DNA of 64,000 nt, from assembly GCA_946902875.1 (NCBI GenBank), contig OX336345.1, positions 20,243,395-20,307,394 on the forward strand, written 5' to 3'. The stretch is from Nematopogon swammerdamellus (lineage: Eukaryota > Arthropoda > Insecta > Lepidoptera > Adelidae). Position numbers and translations under genes: made by a program. This document shows positions 50,335 to 61,439 of this stretch, in pieces (within the stretch, counting starts at the first letter, position 1; each line of letters starts with the position of its first letter). The notes below the pieces were generated by a model that saw only the letters and a list, made by a program, of their open reading frames with translations, was not told the DNA's origin and made no database searches.

Positions 50335-51687
50335 TGGTTTGAACTATTTTATTGCCATTAACATTTTGAAAATATCTTTATATCACACAGACACAAAGAA
50401 GTTTTGTAAATCTGTACACACATTAACATGTAATAACATTGTTTGGTACAGTTCCTGAGACTGCAATTACATTTATTGTAAGTAGTTCTCAAAATAATAT
50501 GCACATCAAAACATTTACAATATGTCCTTCCGAACACAATAGTACGGTCTGTTTGTAGGTAAGTAGGTATTTTGGCAATAAAATATTATTACTCCTACGA
50601 CAGACAAATTTTACAAGTTAATCATATACCATGAAGTCAGAATCACATAACAATTACGTGGACACTCGTTAGTAAATTACAATAAATACATTTTCGATGA
50701 GAAAAAGAAATGTTTTTGTTTTTTTTTTTCAAAGATATGGTACAGAGTGTTCGAGAAGAGCTTACTTAACGAATTTGAACTTTCACCATAAAGTTGAGAT
50801 ATCTTAAAATAATTATTAATTGAGAGTGGAGACGCGGCCGGGGCCGCAAACCGCGAGCGGACGGCGGTACTCGCACCGAACTCTGCTCACATTGGCTCCA
50901 CGTTATCATGTCCAAAGGAATGTTTAAATGGTTAAGTAATATGCCTATGACAATTACATGTGCAAAGATTTTTAACTGCTAACTTAAATTTATTAACTGA
51001 AATTACCTATAATGTAAACTTAAATTAATATACAATCAATCATCCTAGGTGTTTCTCGGAAGCTATTATCTGACTACGGAAAACTTGGCACCGTTCACGC
51101 AACGGACCGTAACCGCACCGGCGAGTGTGCCGAGCGACCGGCGCTCCCGGGCCTCCCGAGCCGGCGTGGGTGCACCCGCGAGACACTTAAGAGCTAGAGT
51201 TAAATCCATTAAAACTTCACCCTTCCGAAAAAATACTTCAAATCGCGACACCTAAGGTATGGAAGTAGACACAGAGATGCAAAAACTCGCCGCACGATCG
51301 GCCGATTGCAGCGCAGGCGGGCGGGTGCGAGGGTTCGCGTCGGATATTCGAGATAGTGTTGGGATATATCGCATTTCCTGGTTTAGCCTACTGCTCCATC
51401 TGCGTTGTAACGTGTAAATAGTGGATAATATATAACGCGTTGAATTACTAACGGCATTAGACATTAACAATTACTCGGCAGTTCGACACAAAAGGGTTTT
51501 AGAAGCGCTTGCCATAGGTTTGAGGTGTAAATTATTATAATGCCTTCATTATGGCGCATTCGGATGCAACGATGAACGTTAACGCAGATGGAGAAGAAAT
51601 CGCTGACGGTTACGATGGATGGGGTGGGGGGTTGTGAGGTGCGCTGCAGCCGGCGGAGCGTGGCGGAGGGGGTGTAGGGGGGAGAGT
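50335..51687 (-). other. Probable 3' UTR of the acidic-protein gene
   Basis: Follows the stop codon at 51688. An AATAAA on the minus strand near 50350 could end the transcript. GC-rich islands at 50825-50890 and 51090-51190 are unlike flanking DNA. Extent is inferred only. Confidence 0.35.
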
Positions 51688-54600
51688 TTAGGCGGTCGCT
51701 TCCTCGGTGGCGGGCTCGTCGGCGGGCGCCTCCTCGGAAGCCTTCGACTTCTTCTCGGGCGTGGTGGCGTCCGGCTCGTCCTCGGCCGCACTCGATTTCC
51801 GCTTTATGCTCGCTTTGTCTGCAACGATACAGAATGAAGTCAGTTTAGTTCGGAATAAGCTAAAATGGCAATGGGCTGGGCACATCTACCGACGATACAA
51901 TCGTTGAAGTAAACGAGTCCTACGCTGGCGGCCACCGGCGAGGTGGGATGACGACATTAAGTGTGTCATAGTCAATCAGTGGTTCCGTTGAAGGCCGGGA
52001 GGACGGGATAAAAATTGGAGAAGCGTATGTCCAGCAGTGGACCCATAAACGCTGACTGAATGTAGAATTAAATTTATGGTAAGAGCATAAGTTTGACTTG
52101 AACTAAAATTTTCCTGTTACCTACTTTTTGTAAGTTTTATAACATAATGTAAAACTTTGGGTTTTGTTACTATGTGATGTGACTATCTTGCATTTGGTTC
52201 TCAACTTCATTCAGTTGGAAAGAGATTTATTAAAATTATTTTATTGCAGTCCTCTTAGTTGTTTCATTTACTTTATTGGGGAAGCATATCAAAAAGACAA
52301 AATTATCTGTTACTTCTGGAAAATTCAACGAAATTTAAACATAGCCATGAATTCAGGTATATGTACTTAAAAACTCGAGACATAATAAATTTGTATACCT
52401 ACCAAAACCAGTTCTAATACAATGTGTTAAGAGTTAATTTTTGCGTAAAAATTGGATTATGTAAATATATTATTTTATGAACGTGATCTATTCAGAATTA
52501 TACCAGAAATGCATAATAAATAATTCATTAATTAATTCATCTTCCGGCACAGTTTTCCTTGGCCGTGAATTTAATTAGGCACACAAATGAGCAACACATT
52601 AGCTGATATTGTAAATTTTTAAAATATCTACTGTTTGTGCAACTTGATATATCAGCAAAAACACTTCTACGGGACGATAAAGATGCAAATCCAAAAATTG
52701 ATAAATTGTTGAAATTAATTTAAAGTATGTATGTAAGGTTCTAGATATTGTGTATTGTCACTTATGTTCGCTTTCACTAGAGGGAAATAATATATTTATT
52801 TAAAAACATGGATCTGGCCTGAGGTTCTTCAAATGTTTAACAGGAGAGATGAATTATTTTAGCTCTGTCGACTGCTCCCTCGGCACAGCCACCAATGCTG
52901 GATTTAATAAAAAAAAATCTGTCAAGTGCGAGTTTTACTCGCGCACGGAGGTTTCCGTATCTATCCGCTATCAATAATATCCGCCTATCTTTTGTCTTTC
53001 AACAATGCAATGTATAAAAGCCTGTGGCGCCATCTATTATTCAATAGTGTGACTAATCGATTTTATTATACGTTTCTTGTACGGGAGCCCCCTTCATTTT
53101 TACCATTTTCTTTTTTTTATAATTTCTTGTTATATCCGCCATAGTAACACATATTATGTGAAAATTTCAACGGGCTACCTATTACGGTTCAAGAGATACA
53201 GCCCTCGGACAGACGGATGGCGGGGGGTAAAAAGGGGGTTTAGGTTAAGTTTAGGCACGCACCTGTGGAGCCGTTGGTTGGCGCGTCGCCGTTGCTCTCC
53301 TCGGCCGGTTCCACGTCGTCCCCGTTCTCGGCGGGCTCGGCGGCGGGGGCGTCCCCGTCGCCGTTCTCGTGCTCCGCGGTGCCGTTGCTCTCGGGTGTCG
53401 TCTCCTTCTCCGCCGCCGCGGCCTTCTTCACCGGCGACTCCTTTACGGGCGCCTCCGTCGAGCTCACCTCCTCCGCGACCACCTCCCTGAAACGTACGAC
53501 AACTACTATCAATACGGGGCATCCAGTTCAGTGTAGCCGACAAGACTAAACTTTATGGCAACTATGTTCAGAGACGATCATTCCGTCGTTCGCTCTGCAG
53601 ATAGTGTTACTACGGTATAGTAACATGCATGTATTAGTATGCAGCAATATAGCATGTCAGTCGGTCAGCGTGTAAGCGTCCACTGCTGGACATACGCCTC
53701 TCAAATTTTCCTCCAGTCCTCCCGGCCTTCAGCGATACGGAACCACTGCTTTCCGCCGACGTACTTGATGTCGTCGTCCCACCTGGCGGGTGGTCCTCCC
53801 ACACTACGTTTTCCTGTCCACGGCCGCCAGTGTAGGACACGGTTACTCCAGAGGTCATCGTCTCTTTGGCTAACGTGCCCAGCCCACTGCCACTTGAGCT
53901 TAGCCACCCAGTGTCCAATATCGACTACTTTGGTGCGTCGGCGAATTGCCTCGTTAAGCACCATATCACGTATAATTAAATCATATACAATATAGCATAA
54001 TCTAATCAATTAATCACGCAGATTGTTGGCTGACAAGTTGGTAGACAAATCCAATGAGTATGTTATCGAGACAGCGGTGTCGAATCGAAAAGTCAGCTGT
54101 GTGCACACCGCTATTATAGACGTTCATAGACTTTATGAAGTTTTACAACTTTTTAATTGAGTCGTGGAGTCAGTGCCAACTGAACAGTTGAGTTGATTTC
54201 GCGTTTTAGCATGTACCTATTTTGTAAAAAAAATTATTACGACTAAACAGTTTAGTTGGATAAGAATGAGCCGTGTGCCGGGGCCCTAACGGTGCATGTC
54301 GAAATTTGTTTAATCAGAAGGTTGGACTAAGGCAAGCAGAGTTGACATACGAAATGACTCAACTGGTTTCGGATTTTCCTCAATTTATTTGAACAATGTT
54401 GTGTTAATTTAAATTTATAGATTCATACTTAGTTTATATTGCTGCTTTCAGTCTCTAACATCAATTTTGTCATTTATTTTCATACTATAACACAGAGGAC
54501 TTATTGCCTTCTGAATTTCTTCCAGTAAACCCGCAAAATAATTTGACTGAATACTGGTGATAAATCCACCAATATCATCTCACCTAGATAAGGTCAGATC

Positions 54601-55596
54601 GTTCTCATAATCTCAAAATCACAAATGGGTACGTGATTTTCGCTAAGTGGAAGTTGGAATAATCGCTCAGAATGTTTACTTGTAAACGCGTAAGACATCT
54701 GTACACACTGGGCATTGAACTCGTTATAAGCCGAAGCGAAAGTAAAGTTTTTCACGGACCGCGGATGCCGCAGCCCGTGAAAATCTAAGTAGATTGCGTT
54801 GTGGCATCATAGTTATTTGAGCAAGGATGTCGGCGCGAGCAGCGCGGTGGAAGAATTACGTTCGCGGAACTTGCCGCTTCGCGCCGTCAGTCGGCGCGGT
54901 GAATCGATAATGGCGGAGTCACCGGGCGGAGTAGAGCGCACGCGGTAAAAATAACTCAATGACAACATCGAACCTACCGCGACCGTGCCGCGTGTTGCGA
55001 CACACAAGCTCCGCGATGCCGCTCCGTGTTCGAACACCGCGCCGCGCGCCGGTCACGGCGGTGTTGCCAGCGTTGATATTCAAAATAACTTCATGTCTCA
55101 ACTCAATAAAACCACTAAAACCACTTCTGGTGGTTCGCAAGGAAAATTCCTAACAGCCCGGTGTCGCAATATTCCCGAAAAACAGTCTAATGGAAGTCGG
55201 GGACGAGAAAAAAATATAGCAATCACCAAAGCGTGCATCGAAATTTCCAGAAGGATGAAGTACTGGCAACACCAACGACGCCGCACCGGTAGGGGCCGCC
55301 ATGATGGCGCGTAAAACGGCGTGCTCCACTCACCGGTAACACTTCGAAAATTCTACTTTACACTACTCCCCGATAGCCAACCATATCATTTTTGCACTTG
55401 TATTCGAAGCCACGTCACATTTTTCATGAATTTCGAACTAATGATTTCGAATGACATGATTCAGCGAAACGACGCTTTCCCGCGCCCGCGTGCACACACA
55501 AGGCACTTGGTAGCCGATTATAAACACATAACTTTGATGAAAATATATTTTCGGTGCTACGGGTTACAACACTTACTTATTTTCGACGTCTGCCAT
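51688..55596 (-). CDS. Small acidic, disordered nuclear protein (Df31/prothymosin-like), three exons
   Basis: Coding exons 55577-55596 (MADVENK start), 53263-53486 and 51688-51818, with GTAAGT and GTGCGT donors and TTTCAG and TTGCAG acceptors; phases agree. The product is 124 residues with no hydrophobic core: EVVAEEVSSTEAPVKESPVK, repeated AAEPAENGDDVEPAEE stretches and a KRKSSAAEDEPD...PEKKSK tail that looks like a nuclear signal. Such Glu/Ala/Lys-rich disordered proteins include chromatin decondensation factors such as Drosophila Df31 and prothymosin-type histone chaperones; membership is an inference from composition and layout. GC-rich codons contrast with the repeats in its introns (RTE pieces at 51850 and 53640, SINE tail at 52855). 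Confidence 0.8.
51850..52075 (+). mobile_element. RTE-type LINE 3' fragment
   Basis: KLKWQWAGHIYRR followed, with stops, by RPPARWDDDIK and a VCPAVDP-like end: the C-terminal signature of RTE-type ORF2. It lies in intron 2 of the acidic-protein gene. Confidence 0.75.
52850..52918 (+). mobile_element. Short SINE/CR1 tail remnant
   Basis: CTCGGCACAGCCACCAATGC then an A-run, like the tails at 29540 and 27550. Confidence 0.5.
52919..53225 (+). repeat. Interspersed repeat, GTCAAGTGCGAGTTTTACTC type
   Basis: Features GTACGGGAGCCCCC, GTGAAAATTTCAACGGGCTA and GAGATACAGCC, a repeat I recognise as widespread in Lepidoptera; class not certain. Confidence 0.6.
53640..54009 (-). mobile_element. RTE-type LINE 3' fragment, minus strand
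   Basis: Frame 53701-54009 reads RRRTKVVDIGHWVAKLKWQW, AGHVSQRDDDLWSNRVLHWR, then GGPPARWDDDIK. It is the C-terminal part of an RTE ORF2 in intron 1 of the acidic-protein gene. Confidence 0.82.
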
Positions 55597-55712
55597 TATG
55601 TAGTGTATAAAAACTTGGTTCTTCAAAAGTAGAGCGGCACGCGGATACGTGAGCGCACGACACGAAACCAGCAACGACGAACGACGCGAATGAAATGAAA
55701 CGAAAGTTGACG
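55577..55712 (-). promoter_or_regulatory. 5' UTR and initiator-like site of the acidic-protein gene
   Basis: On the minus strand a TCAGTTC initiator lies near 55712, followed by a CG-rich leader and the start context ATAATGG. The CpG-rich block 54830-55320 inside intron 1 could hold additional control elements. Confidence 0.35.
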
Positions 55713-55799
55713 AACTGAATCGGTCAGCGCGGGAGGACGCCGCACGGTGCTGCCATAATCTGTTTAGCGAATTACTCAAATTATGTTTTCAATATATTA

Positions 55800-56380
55800 C
55801 ACCTTTTGTTTTTTTAAATTATTACAATTAGGAATATCTATTTATTTTTCATAAGAAATATCAGTAATTGTTATTATTCCGCGAGATGTAATACAAAATG
55901 TGTGTAAAACATTTTATAATTCCTTGTAATTGAAGCTAAATTACTCACAATGGTATCCCGAGTCGATGGCAGGGCGCGAGAACTGTGTTCGGCTAAATGA
56001 ATGAAACAGCGAAAGGTTCTGCGCACTAGAGTAACAGGGACAAAATGTAATTACGAAGGCTTTGAATGCTAAGCTGCACGCACACATGCTACGAGAAAGG
56101 CACAGCTCAATTATAAAATTAATTGCATTTAGTTCGTACTTACAGTAAAATATTTATGATTGTTCTTCTACATTGTATGTCATAAAAGCGATAGCATGTA
56201 TGCTTATAAGTTAAGATAAAGAAACAATGTTAATAATGTTAAGATAAAGAAAAGCACTTATGGAGCAGACTTCAATAATAAGCAAATTTTCAATACTAAG
56301 TATGTAGGTACAAATGTAAAATGGTACCGAAACATAGACATGGCAATCAGTCCGCAGGTTGGGTGGGGTGGGGTGGGACT
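55800..56380. other. Gene-free stretch, nothing recognised
   Basis: AT-rich, no coding or repeat signature apart from a GGGTG run at 56358-56377. Confidence 0.4.
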
Positions 56381-56844
56381 ATATATCTTTCAAAATTAGA
56401 TAAGAGTACGCTAAGGGGGAGTTCTGTATCATATACGGAGTAAAACCTATATAAATTTTTTTGGACCTTGGGCTTTTACTTAAATAAAAAAATAGGTGGT
56501 TGTTTTTTATAGCCTAATCGATTCCGTTTCATAACAGTAACAAAAAAGTCTTCATTACCATTATGATGTAACACGTGTAAGTTGGTAAAAAAAATCAAAT
56601 TCTTTTTATTCCACACTAATAAAACTAAAATTGTGGTTTTTCACAATTTCAGAAAGAAAGAGATCTATGTGTTGGAAGACTTTTTTGTTACTGGCATGAA
56701 ACTGAAACGATTAAGAAAATATTTTTTTACATTTTAAATTAAAAAATATTTTTTTTGTAAAACAAATTCTTTGTTCTTAAAAAGTGACCTATTTCCGATA
56801 CAGAACCCCCCCTTAGCGTACTATTAACTAATTTTGAAATATAA
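56381..56844. mobile_element. MITE-like element with about 45 bp inverted ends
   Basis: The left end (56393-56430, AAAATTAGATAAGAGTACGC then TAAGGGGGAGTTCTGTATC) is the near-exact inverse of 56797-56840. About 370 bp between, with no coding potential. Target duplication not clear. Confidence 0.65.
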
Positions 56845-56989
56845 TCGCTTATCCCGGATCCCGGGGGAATTACCTGTTGGCGTCATATTCTACTATTCTA
56901 CGTCAGCATGGTGAAACAGATACATTCCTACGTGTAGTGATTTCAATATTTACAATAATATTATAAATAGGCATGTAAAGAGGTAAAGT

Positions 56990-57110
56990 TTGCAATTTTG
57001 GATGTAGGAGGTAATCTTCGAAAATACTAATCCGATTTAAAAAAATCTTTGACCAATATTTAGGATGGATATAGGCTATGCGAGAGAATCCGCGCGCAAA
57101 TGCTAGTGTT
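56990..57110. repeat. Degenerate repeat fragment ending CAAATGCTAGTG
   Basis: Ends GCGCGCAAATGCTAGTG, which may be a worn Helitron 3' end. Confidence 0.35.
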
Positions 57111-57118
57111 TTATAAAT

Positions 57119-58510
57119 CGTCGCTCCAGTGCGTATGAGTCCAAACGGACATAAGGATAATTTTATAGGAGCCGTTTAAAGATTTACATGTTCGATCATG
57201 AGAATTTACTGATTTATCGTAAATATTGTTTCTTAATTTTATTAAAATAGACGAACAACTAAATTTTAAATAAAAAATCCTAGTAAATAATATTAAGGAC
57301 TTCCACTTCAAAGCAAGATTTTACCTTGGAGTTTGGACAAAGTGACTAAACAATGAGCGAGAATGGTGCAGGTTGGACAACTGGCTTTGCAGATTGGAGT
57401 TGAATCACGACTGTGTTCAATTCGTTTATGTCCAATCTCCAGTTAAAGCCAATTTTTGATATACAGAGTGTTATATTAATTTTTAATGTAGTGTAGGGAA
57501 ACCTAAAACTTTTTTAGCTCTAATTTTTTTTCTTATCTTTAGTTCAGTTTTAGATATAGAATCATATTCCGAGGTTGGGTTCAAATTTCAAGTTTGTAGT
57601 CCTGCTAGAAGTACTTAGATTTTTGATGATCGGTGGGTGAGTCAGTAAGTCAGTGACAAAATTCCGGAACTTTGACTGGGGTTATGTCGTAAACTATATA
57701 ATATGTATAAACTTGTAATTTGGGGGTATAGGCAGGTTTGGTAAGTACTCTTGGAAACTGATTTCAGGATTTACCTCTATCCACAACAAAGGTGCAACAA
57801 AGGTACAGGGAGGCCAAAAGAACCCTGAGTTGCTTCGAGAAAAGGATGGTACGGCCGGGCCGTGCGCCTTTGCTCGACTTGGCGGGGGCACTGCCGTGCG
57901 TCCAGATTAATAAGTTAATGAAAATTGGAACACTCCTAAACTAACTTCCAAATCATAATGGTCGTGGAAGCACTCTGAATAATTCTTGAATATTTCGTTA
58001 CCTGATGAGCCTTTCTCTATTCTCTTCACTTTTCTTGCAGTTAGGCATGTTTCCAGCTTGTTTTGCATGTTTATTGTGCACAAAAACTATTGAAAACAAC
58101 TAAACACAGACGTTTTGTAGTTTACTCTTGGAGACTCGGCGTCGAACTAATGATGTCACGTGATTCGGCGGGCTCTCTGATTGGCTGATCGACCGTTTGG
58201 GCACATACGAACGCAACGAATGAAGCAGAATCTTGACGCTTGGATACGTTGTTAGAGGATTTATATGAAGACATTTTACTTATTACTGCGTTCCATTTTG
58301 TGGAATATTTCTACTTTGGACACATACGCTCTAAACAAGGTTTGAATTTGGTGGAGCTTAGACAAGAATTTTATTTTTAAGCTGTTTAGAGGTGGAAAAA
58401 TATTACTTTTTATATACAGAAATGTGCGGATAAACATACTGAATTGAACCGCATTCATAACTCATTTTGGCGGGAAATGTCCGTTTGGGCACATACGCAC
58501 TGGAGCGACG
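57119..58510. mobile_element. 1.39 kb DNA transposon with about 32 bp TIRs
   Basis: The left end CGTCGCTCCAGTGCGTATG is the inverse of the right end at 58479-58510. AAAT flanks both sides (57115-57118, 58511-58514). Inside lies a minus-strand exon-like start MPNCKKSEENRERLIR (58002-58048) with an AG/GTAACG donor. The family is not recognised. Too short for a full transposase. Confidence 0.65.
58002..58048 (-). pseudogene. Exon-like fragment MPNCKKSEENRERLIR with splice donor
   Basis: ATG at 58046-58048; frame ends at AG/GTAACG (58001-58002). It resembles the start of small MADF/Myb-type DNA-binding proteins carried by some transposons, but this is too short to be sure. Confidence 0.25.
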
Positions 58511-58559
58511 AAATGTGAACCTGAGTTATTATAGTTACATAAAATTAGAGACCGTTGAT

Positions 58560-58730
58560 ATTACATAGATATCATCACGCTGTATCCCGACAATCGGGGT
58601 AACCAGAGTAATCGGTATTGTACTGAAAGAGCTCTGGTGAATTACAGCACAAAACCGACCGTGTTGGTAGCAACGAATTAAATTATCGGGAAGTGCCTTA
58701 CACAACGCACCGAATTGAGGCGCGCTATTT
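58560..58730 (-). repeat. Repeat family X fragment, minus strand
   Basis: TATCCCGACAATCGGGGTAA and a GCACAAAACCGACC segment; inverse of 63340-63430. Confidence 0.6.
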
Positions 58731-58732
58731 GT

Positions 58733-58770
58733 GAGCATTCGCGTGCTCACAAATGAGCACGCGAATGCTA
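58733..58770. repeat. 17 bp stem palindrome
   Basis: GAGCATTCGCGTGCTCA, a CAAA spacer, TGAGCACGCGAATGCT. It sits between repeat X and the minisatellite. Confidence 0.9.
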
Positions 58771-58772
58771 GC

Positions 58773-60070
58773 TACGCGTGAGCTGCGTTCAGCATGAGGG
58801 TAAACTTTTCGAAGAAAGTAAGTAACAGAGGGCGAGGCCGAAGGCCGAGCTGCGTTCAGGAAAACGATAAACCTTCTCGAAGACAGTAAGTAACTATGGG
58901 CGAGGCCGAAGGCCGAGCTGCATTCAGGAAGAGGATGACCTTTTCGAAGAAAGTAAGTAACAGAGGGCGAGGCCGAAGGCCGAGCTGCGTTCAGGAAGAC
59001 GATAAATTCTCGAAGACAGTAAGTAACTATGGGCAAGGCCGAAGGCCGAGATGTGTTCAGGAAGAGGATAAACCTTTTCGAAGAAAGTAAGTAACAAAGA
59101 AGTTACTTTCTGAACGCTGCTCGGCCTTCGGCCTCGCCCATAGTTACTTACTGTCTTCGAAAAGGTTTATCGTCTTCCTGAACGCAGCTCGGCCTTCGGC
59201 CTCGCCCTCTGTTACTTACTTTCTTAGAAAAGGTTATCCTCTTACTGAACGCAGCTCGGCCTTCGGCCTCGCCCATAGTTTCTTACTGTCTTCGAGAAGG
59301 TTCAGTTTTCCTGAACGCAGCTCGGCCTTCGGCCTCGCCCTCTGTTACTTACTTTCTTCGAAAAGTTTACCCTCATCCTGAATGAAGCTCGGCCTTCGGC
59401 CTCGCCCATAGTTACTTACTTTCTTCGAAAAGGTTATCCTCTTCCTGAACGCAGCTCGGCCTTCGGCCTCGCCCTTTGTTACTTACTTTCTTAAAGATGG
59501 TTTATCCTCTTCCTGAACGCAGCTCGGCCTTCGGCCTCGCCCATAGTTACTTACTGTCTTCGAGAAGGTTTATCGTCTTCCTGAACGCAACTCCGCCTTC
59601 GGCCTCAAAAAGTTACTCACTTTCTTCGAGACGGTTTATCGTTTACCTGAACCCAGCTCGCCCTTAGTTACTTACTTTCTTCCTTTGAAATACGAATTTC
59701 ACGTGAGCGAAGCCGCGGGCAAAAGCTAGTCTTTAAGAAAGTAAGTAACAAAGGGCGAGGCCGAAGGCCGAGCTACGTTTTGGAAGAGGATAACTTTTTC
59801 GAAGAATGTAAGTAACAGAGGGCGAGTCCAAAGGCCGAGCTGCGTTCAGGAAGACCATAAATCTTCTCGAAGAAAGTAACTTCTTTGTTAGTTACTTTCA
59901 TCAAAAAGGTTTATCCTCTTCCTGAACACATCTCGGCCTTCGGCCTCGCCCATAGTTACTTGCTGTCTTCGAGAATTTATCGTCTTCCTGAACGCAGCTC
60001 GGCCTTCGGCCTCGCCCTTTGTTACTTGCTTTCTTCGAGAAGGTTTATAGTCTTCCCGAACGCAGCTCGA
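58773..60070. repeat. Minisatellite locus 3, arrays switching orientation
   Basis: The same 60-68 bp GGCGAGGCCGAAGGCCGAGC units: plus strand 58773-59095, minus strand 59100-59670, a Helitron 3' end GAGCGAAGCCGCGGGCAAAAGCTAGT at 59706-59731, plus strand 59735-59880, minus strand 59885-60070. No LINE fragment here, unlike composites 1 and 2. Confidence 0.85.
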
Positions 60071-60745
60071 TACCGGTCAAAAACATAACTCTCCTTTTCG
60101 CTTCGCCGTAGTCGGGTAAAAATAAGAATCTTTTCGCTAATATTCCGCGCATACTACACTACGTACCTACAATATAATAAACAAAACATACGATCAATTA
60201 ACTTAAATCAAATAGGAACTTCAGTTAAGTAAATATCCGCTAACATCGACTCGCAACAACACTTTTGCACTTAAAATTAATCAAATAGATACATAACGAA
60301 GTTAACCTTCATAATATTATGAATCGAATTAAATAAGAAACTCTGCCGAGACAATGCATACACACACCGCGCTCCGCCAGAACGCACCCCGCGTCGCATA
60401 CATACATACATACCGGTCAAAAACATAACTCTCCTTTTCGCTTCGCCGTAGTCGGGTAAAAATAAGAATCTTTTCGCTAATATTCCGCGCATACTACACT
60501 GCGTACCTACAATATAATAAACAAAACATACGATCAATTAACTTAAATCAAATAGGAACTTCAGTTAAGTAAATATCCGCTAACATCGACTCGCAACAAC
60601 ACTTTTGCACCTAAAATTAATCAAATAGATACCTAACGAAGTTAACCTACATAATATTATGAATCGAATTAAATAAGAAACTCTGCCGAGACAATGCATA
60701 CAATAAACACACCGCGCTCCGACAGACCGCACCCCGCGTCGCGCC
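60071..60745. repeat. 340 bp tandem duplication
   Basis: 60071-60410 and 60411-about 60745 are near identical (start TACCGGTCAAAAACATAACT). Differences include ACTACGTACC/ACTGCGTACC and a CATACATACATA run at the junction. Confidence 0.9.
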
Positions 60746-60850
60746 CCGCGCCTCCTCCACCGCGCTGCCAGTCTCCGGGAGCGAGACGCGCTACTTACCC
60801 CCGCCGCACCGCGCCGCCCTTTATTTCGGCGCTTGGATCAATTCGATTTG
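60716..60850 (-). promoter_or_regulatory. GC-rich block with minus-strand splice donor
   Basis: A CpG-dense block; on the minus strand GCGGGG/GTAAGTAGC (60796) is a good donor. It could be an untranslated first exon of a minus-strand gene, without further support. Confidence 0.2.
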
Positions 60851-61135
60851 TATGGGAGCCACATCTTAGCGTAGCCGGAAGTGAATTTTAGTAAGCCTAT
60901 CCTGTGTCCCGTATAGTAAAATGGGCTTGTACTAAGTTTCATCAAATTTGGATGATGGCTTTAAGAGTTATGGAGGAACATACATACATACATACATACA
61001 GAAAAGATTTCTAAAAATCGTCAATTTAGCTTTAGTATCATACATAGAGGCTACAAACTCAATATTTCCTAAAACAAAGTAACTTACTCCATGACCATCC
61101 CTTACAGATTTATTATTAGTATTATTATATTATTA
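60838..61135 (-). mobile_element. Helitron 5' fragment
   Basis: Inverse of 12310-12535 and 34711-34940 (TAATAATAAATCTGTAAGG at its start). The 3' hairpin end is missing. Confidence 0.65.
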
Positions 61136-61204
61136 TATTGATATTGATGTAAGAAGACGTGGGTAGTTTTGGAAATTTGAAGTATAAGAAATAAGGTTAG
61201 TTTG

Positions 61205-61320
61205 TTTACATACCACACGCTCTATCCCGACAATCCGGATGAGCAGAGTAATCGATGTTGTGCTGCAGCACAACACCGACCATCAACTTTCACAAAGTAT
61301 TTGGACAAGTTAACTATCAT
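61205..61320 (-). repeat. Repeat family X fragment
   Basis: TATCCCGACAATCCGGATGA and CAGCACAACACCGACC; minus-strand copy as at 58560. Confidence 0.6.
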
Positions 61321-61357
61321 CGTCAATAAGCATCTTATCCTTAGCCCAGTTGTCTTT

Positions 61358-61437
61358 ACTACATACACGGGGAGAGATGATTGTCTTTTCTTTACTACAT
61401 ACACGGGGAGATGATAATTTACTACATACACGGGGCC
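61358..61437. repeat. Three copies of TTTACTACATACACGGGGA
   Basis: Direct repeats of about 19 bp separated by 8-14 bp. Three irregular copies; not a CRISPR. Confidence 0.75.
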
Positions 61438-61439
61438 TT

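Noticed and set aside
51579..51907. Gly/Arg-rich plus-strand frames over exon 3 of the acidic-protein gene
   Set aside because: Out-of-frame shadows of the coding exon and of its 3' UTR.
53077..53549. Long plus- and minus-strand Arg/Pro/Ser-rich frames over exon 2 of the acidic-protein gene
   Set aside because: Shadows of a GC-rich coding exon; only the 53263-53486 minus frame has matching splice sites and partners.
54985..55314. 109-codon open frame on the plus strand
   Set aside because: Lies in a GC-rich block opposite the promoter/intron of the acidic-protein gene; no recognisable protein pattern.
38790..60070. Minisatellite arrays as a CRISPR locus
   Set aside because: Spacers are themselves repeated and the DNA is from an insect; no cas genes.
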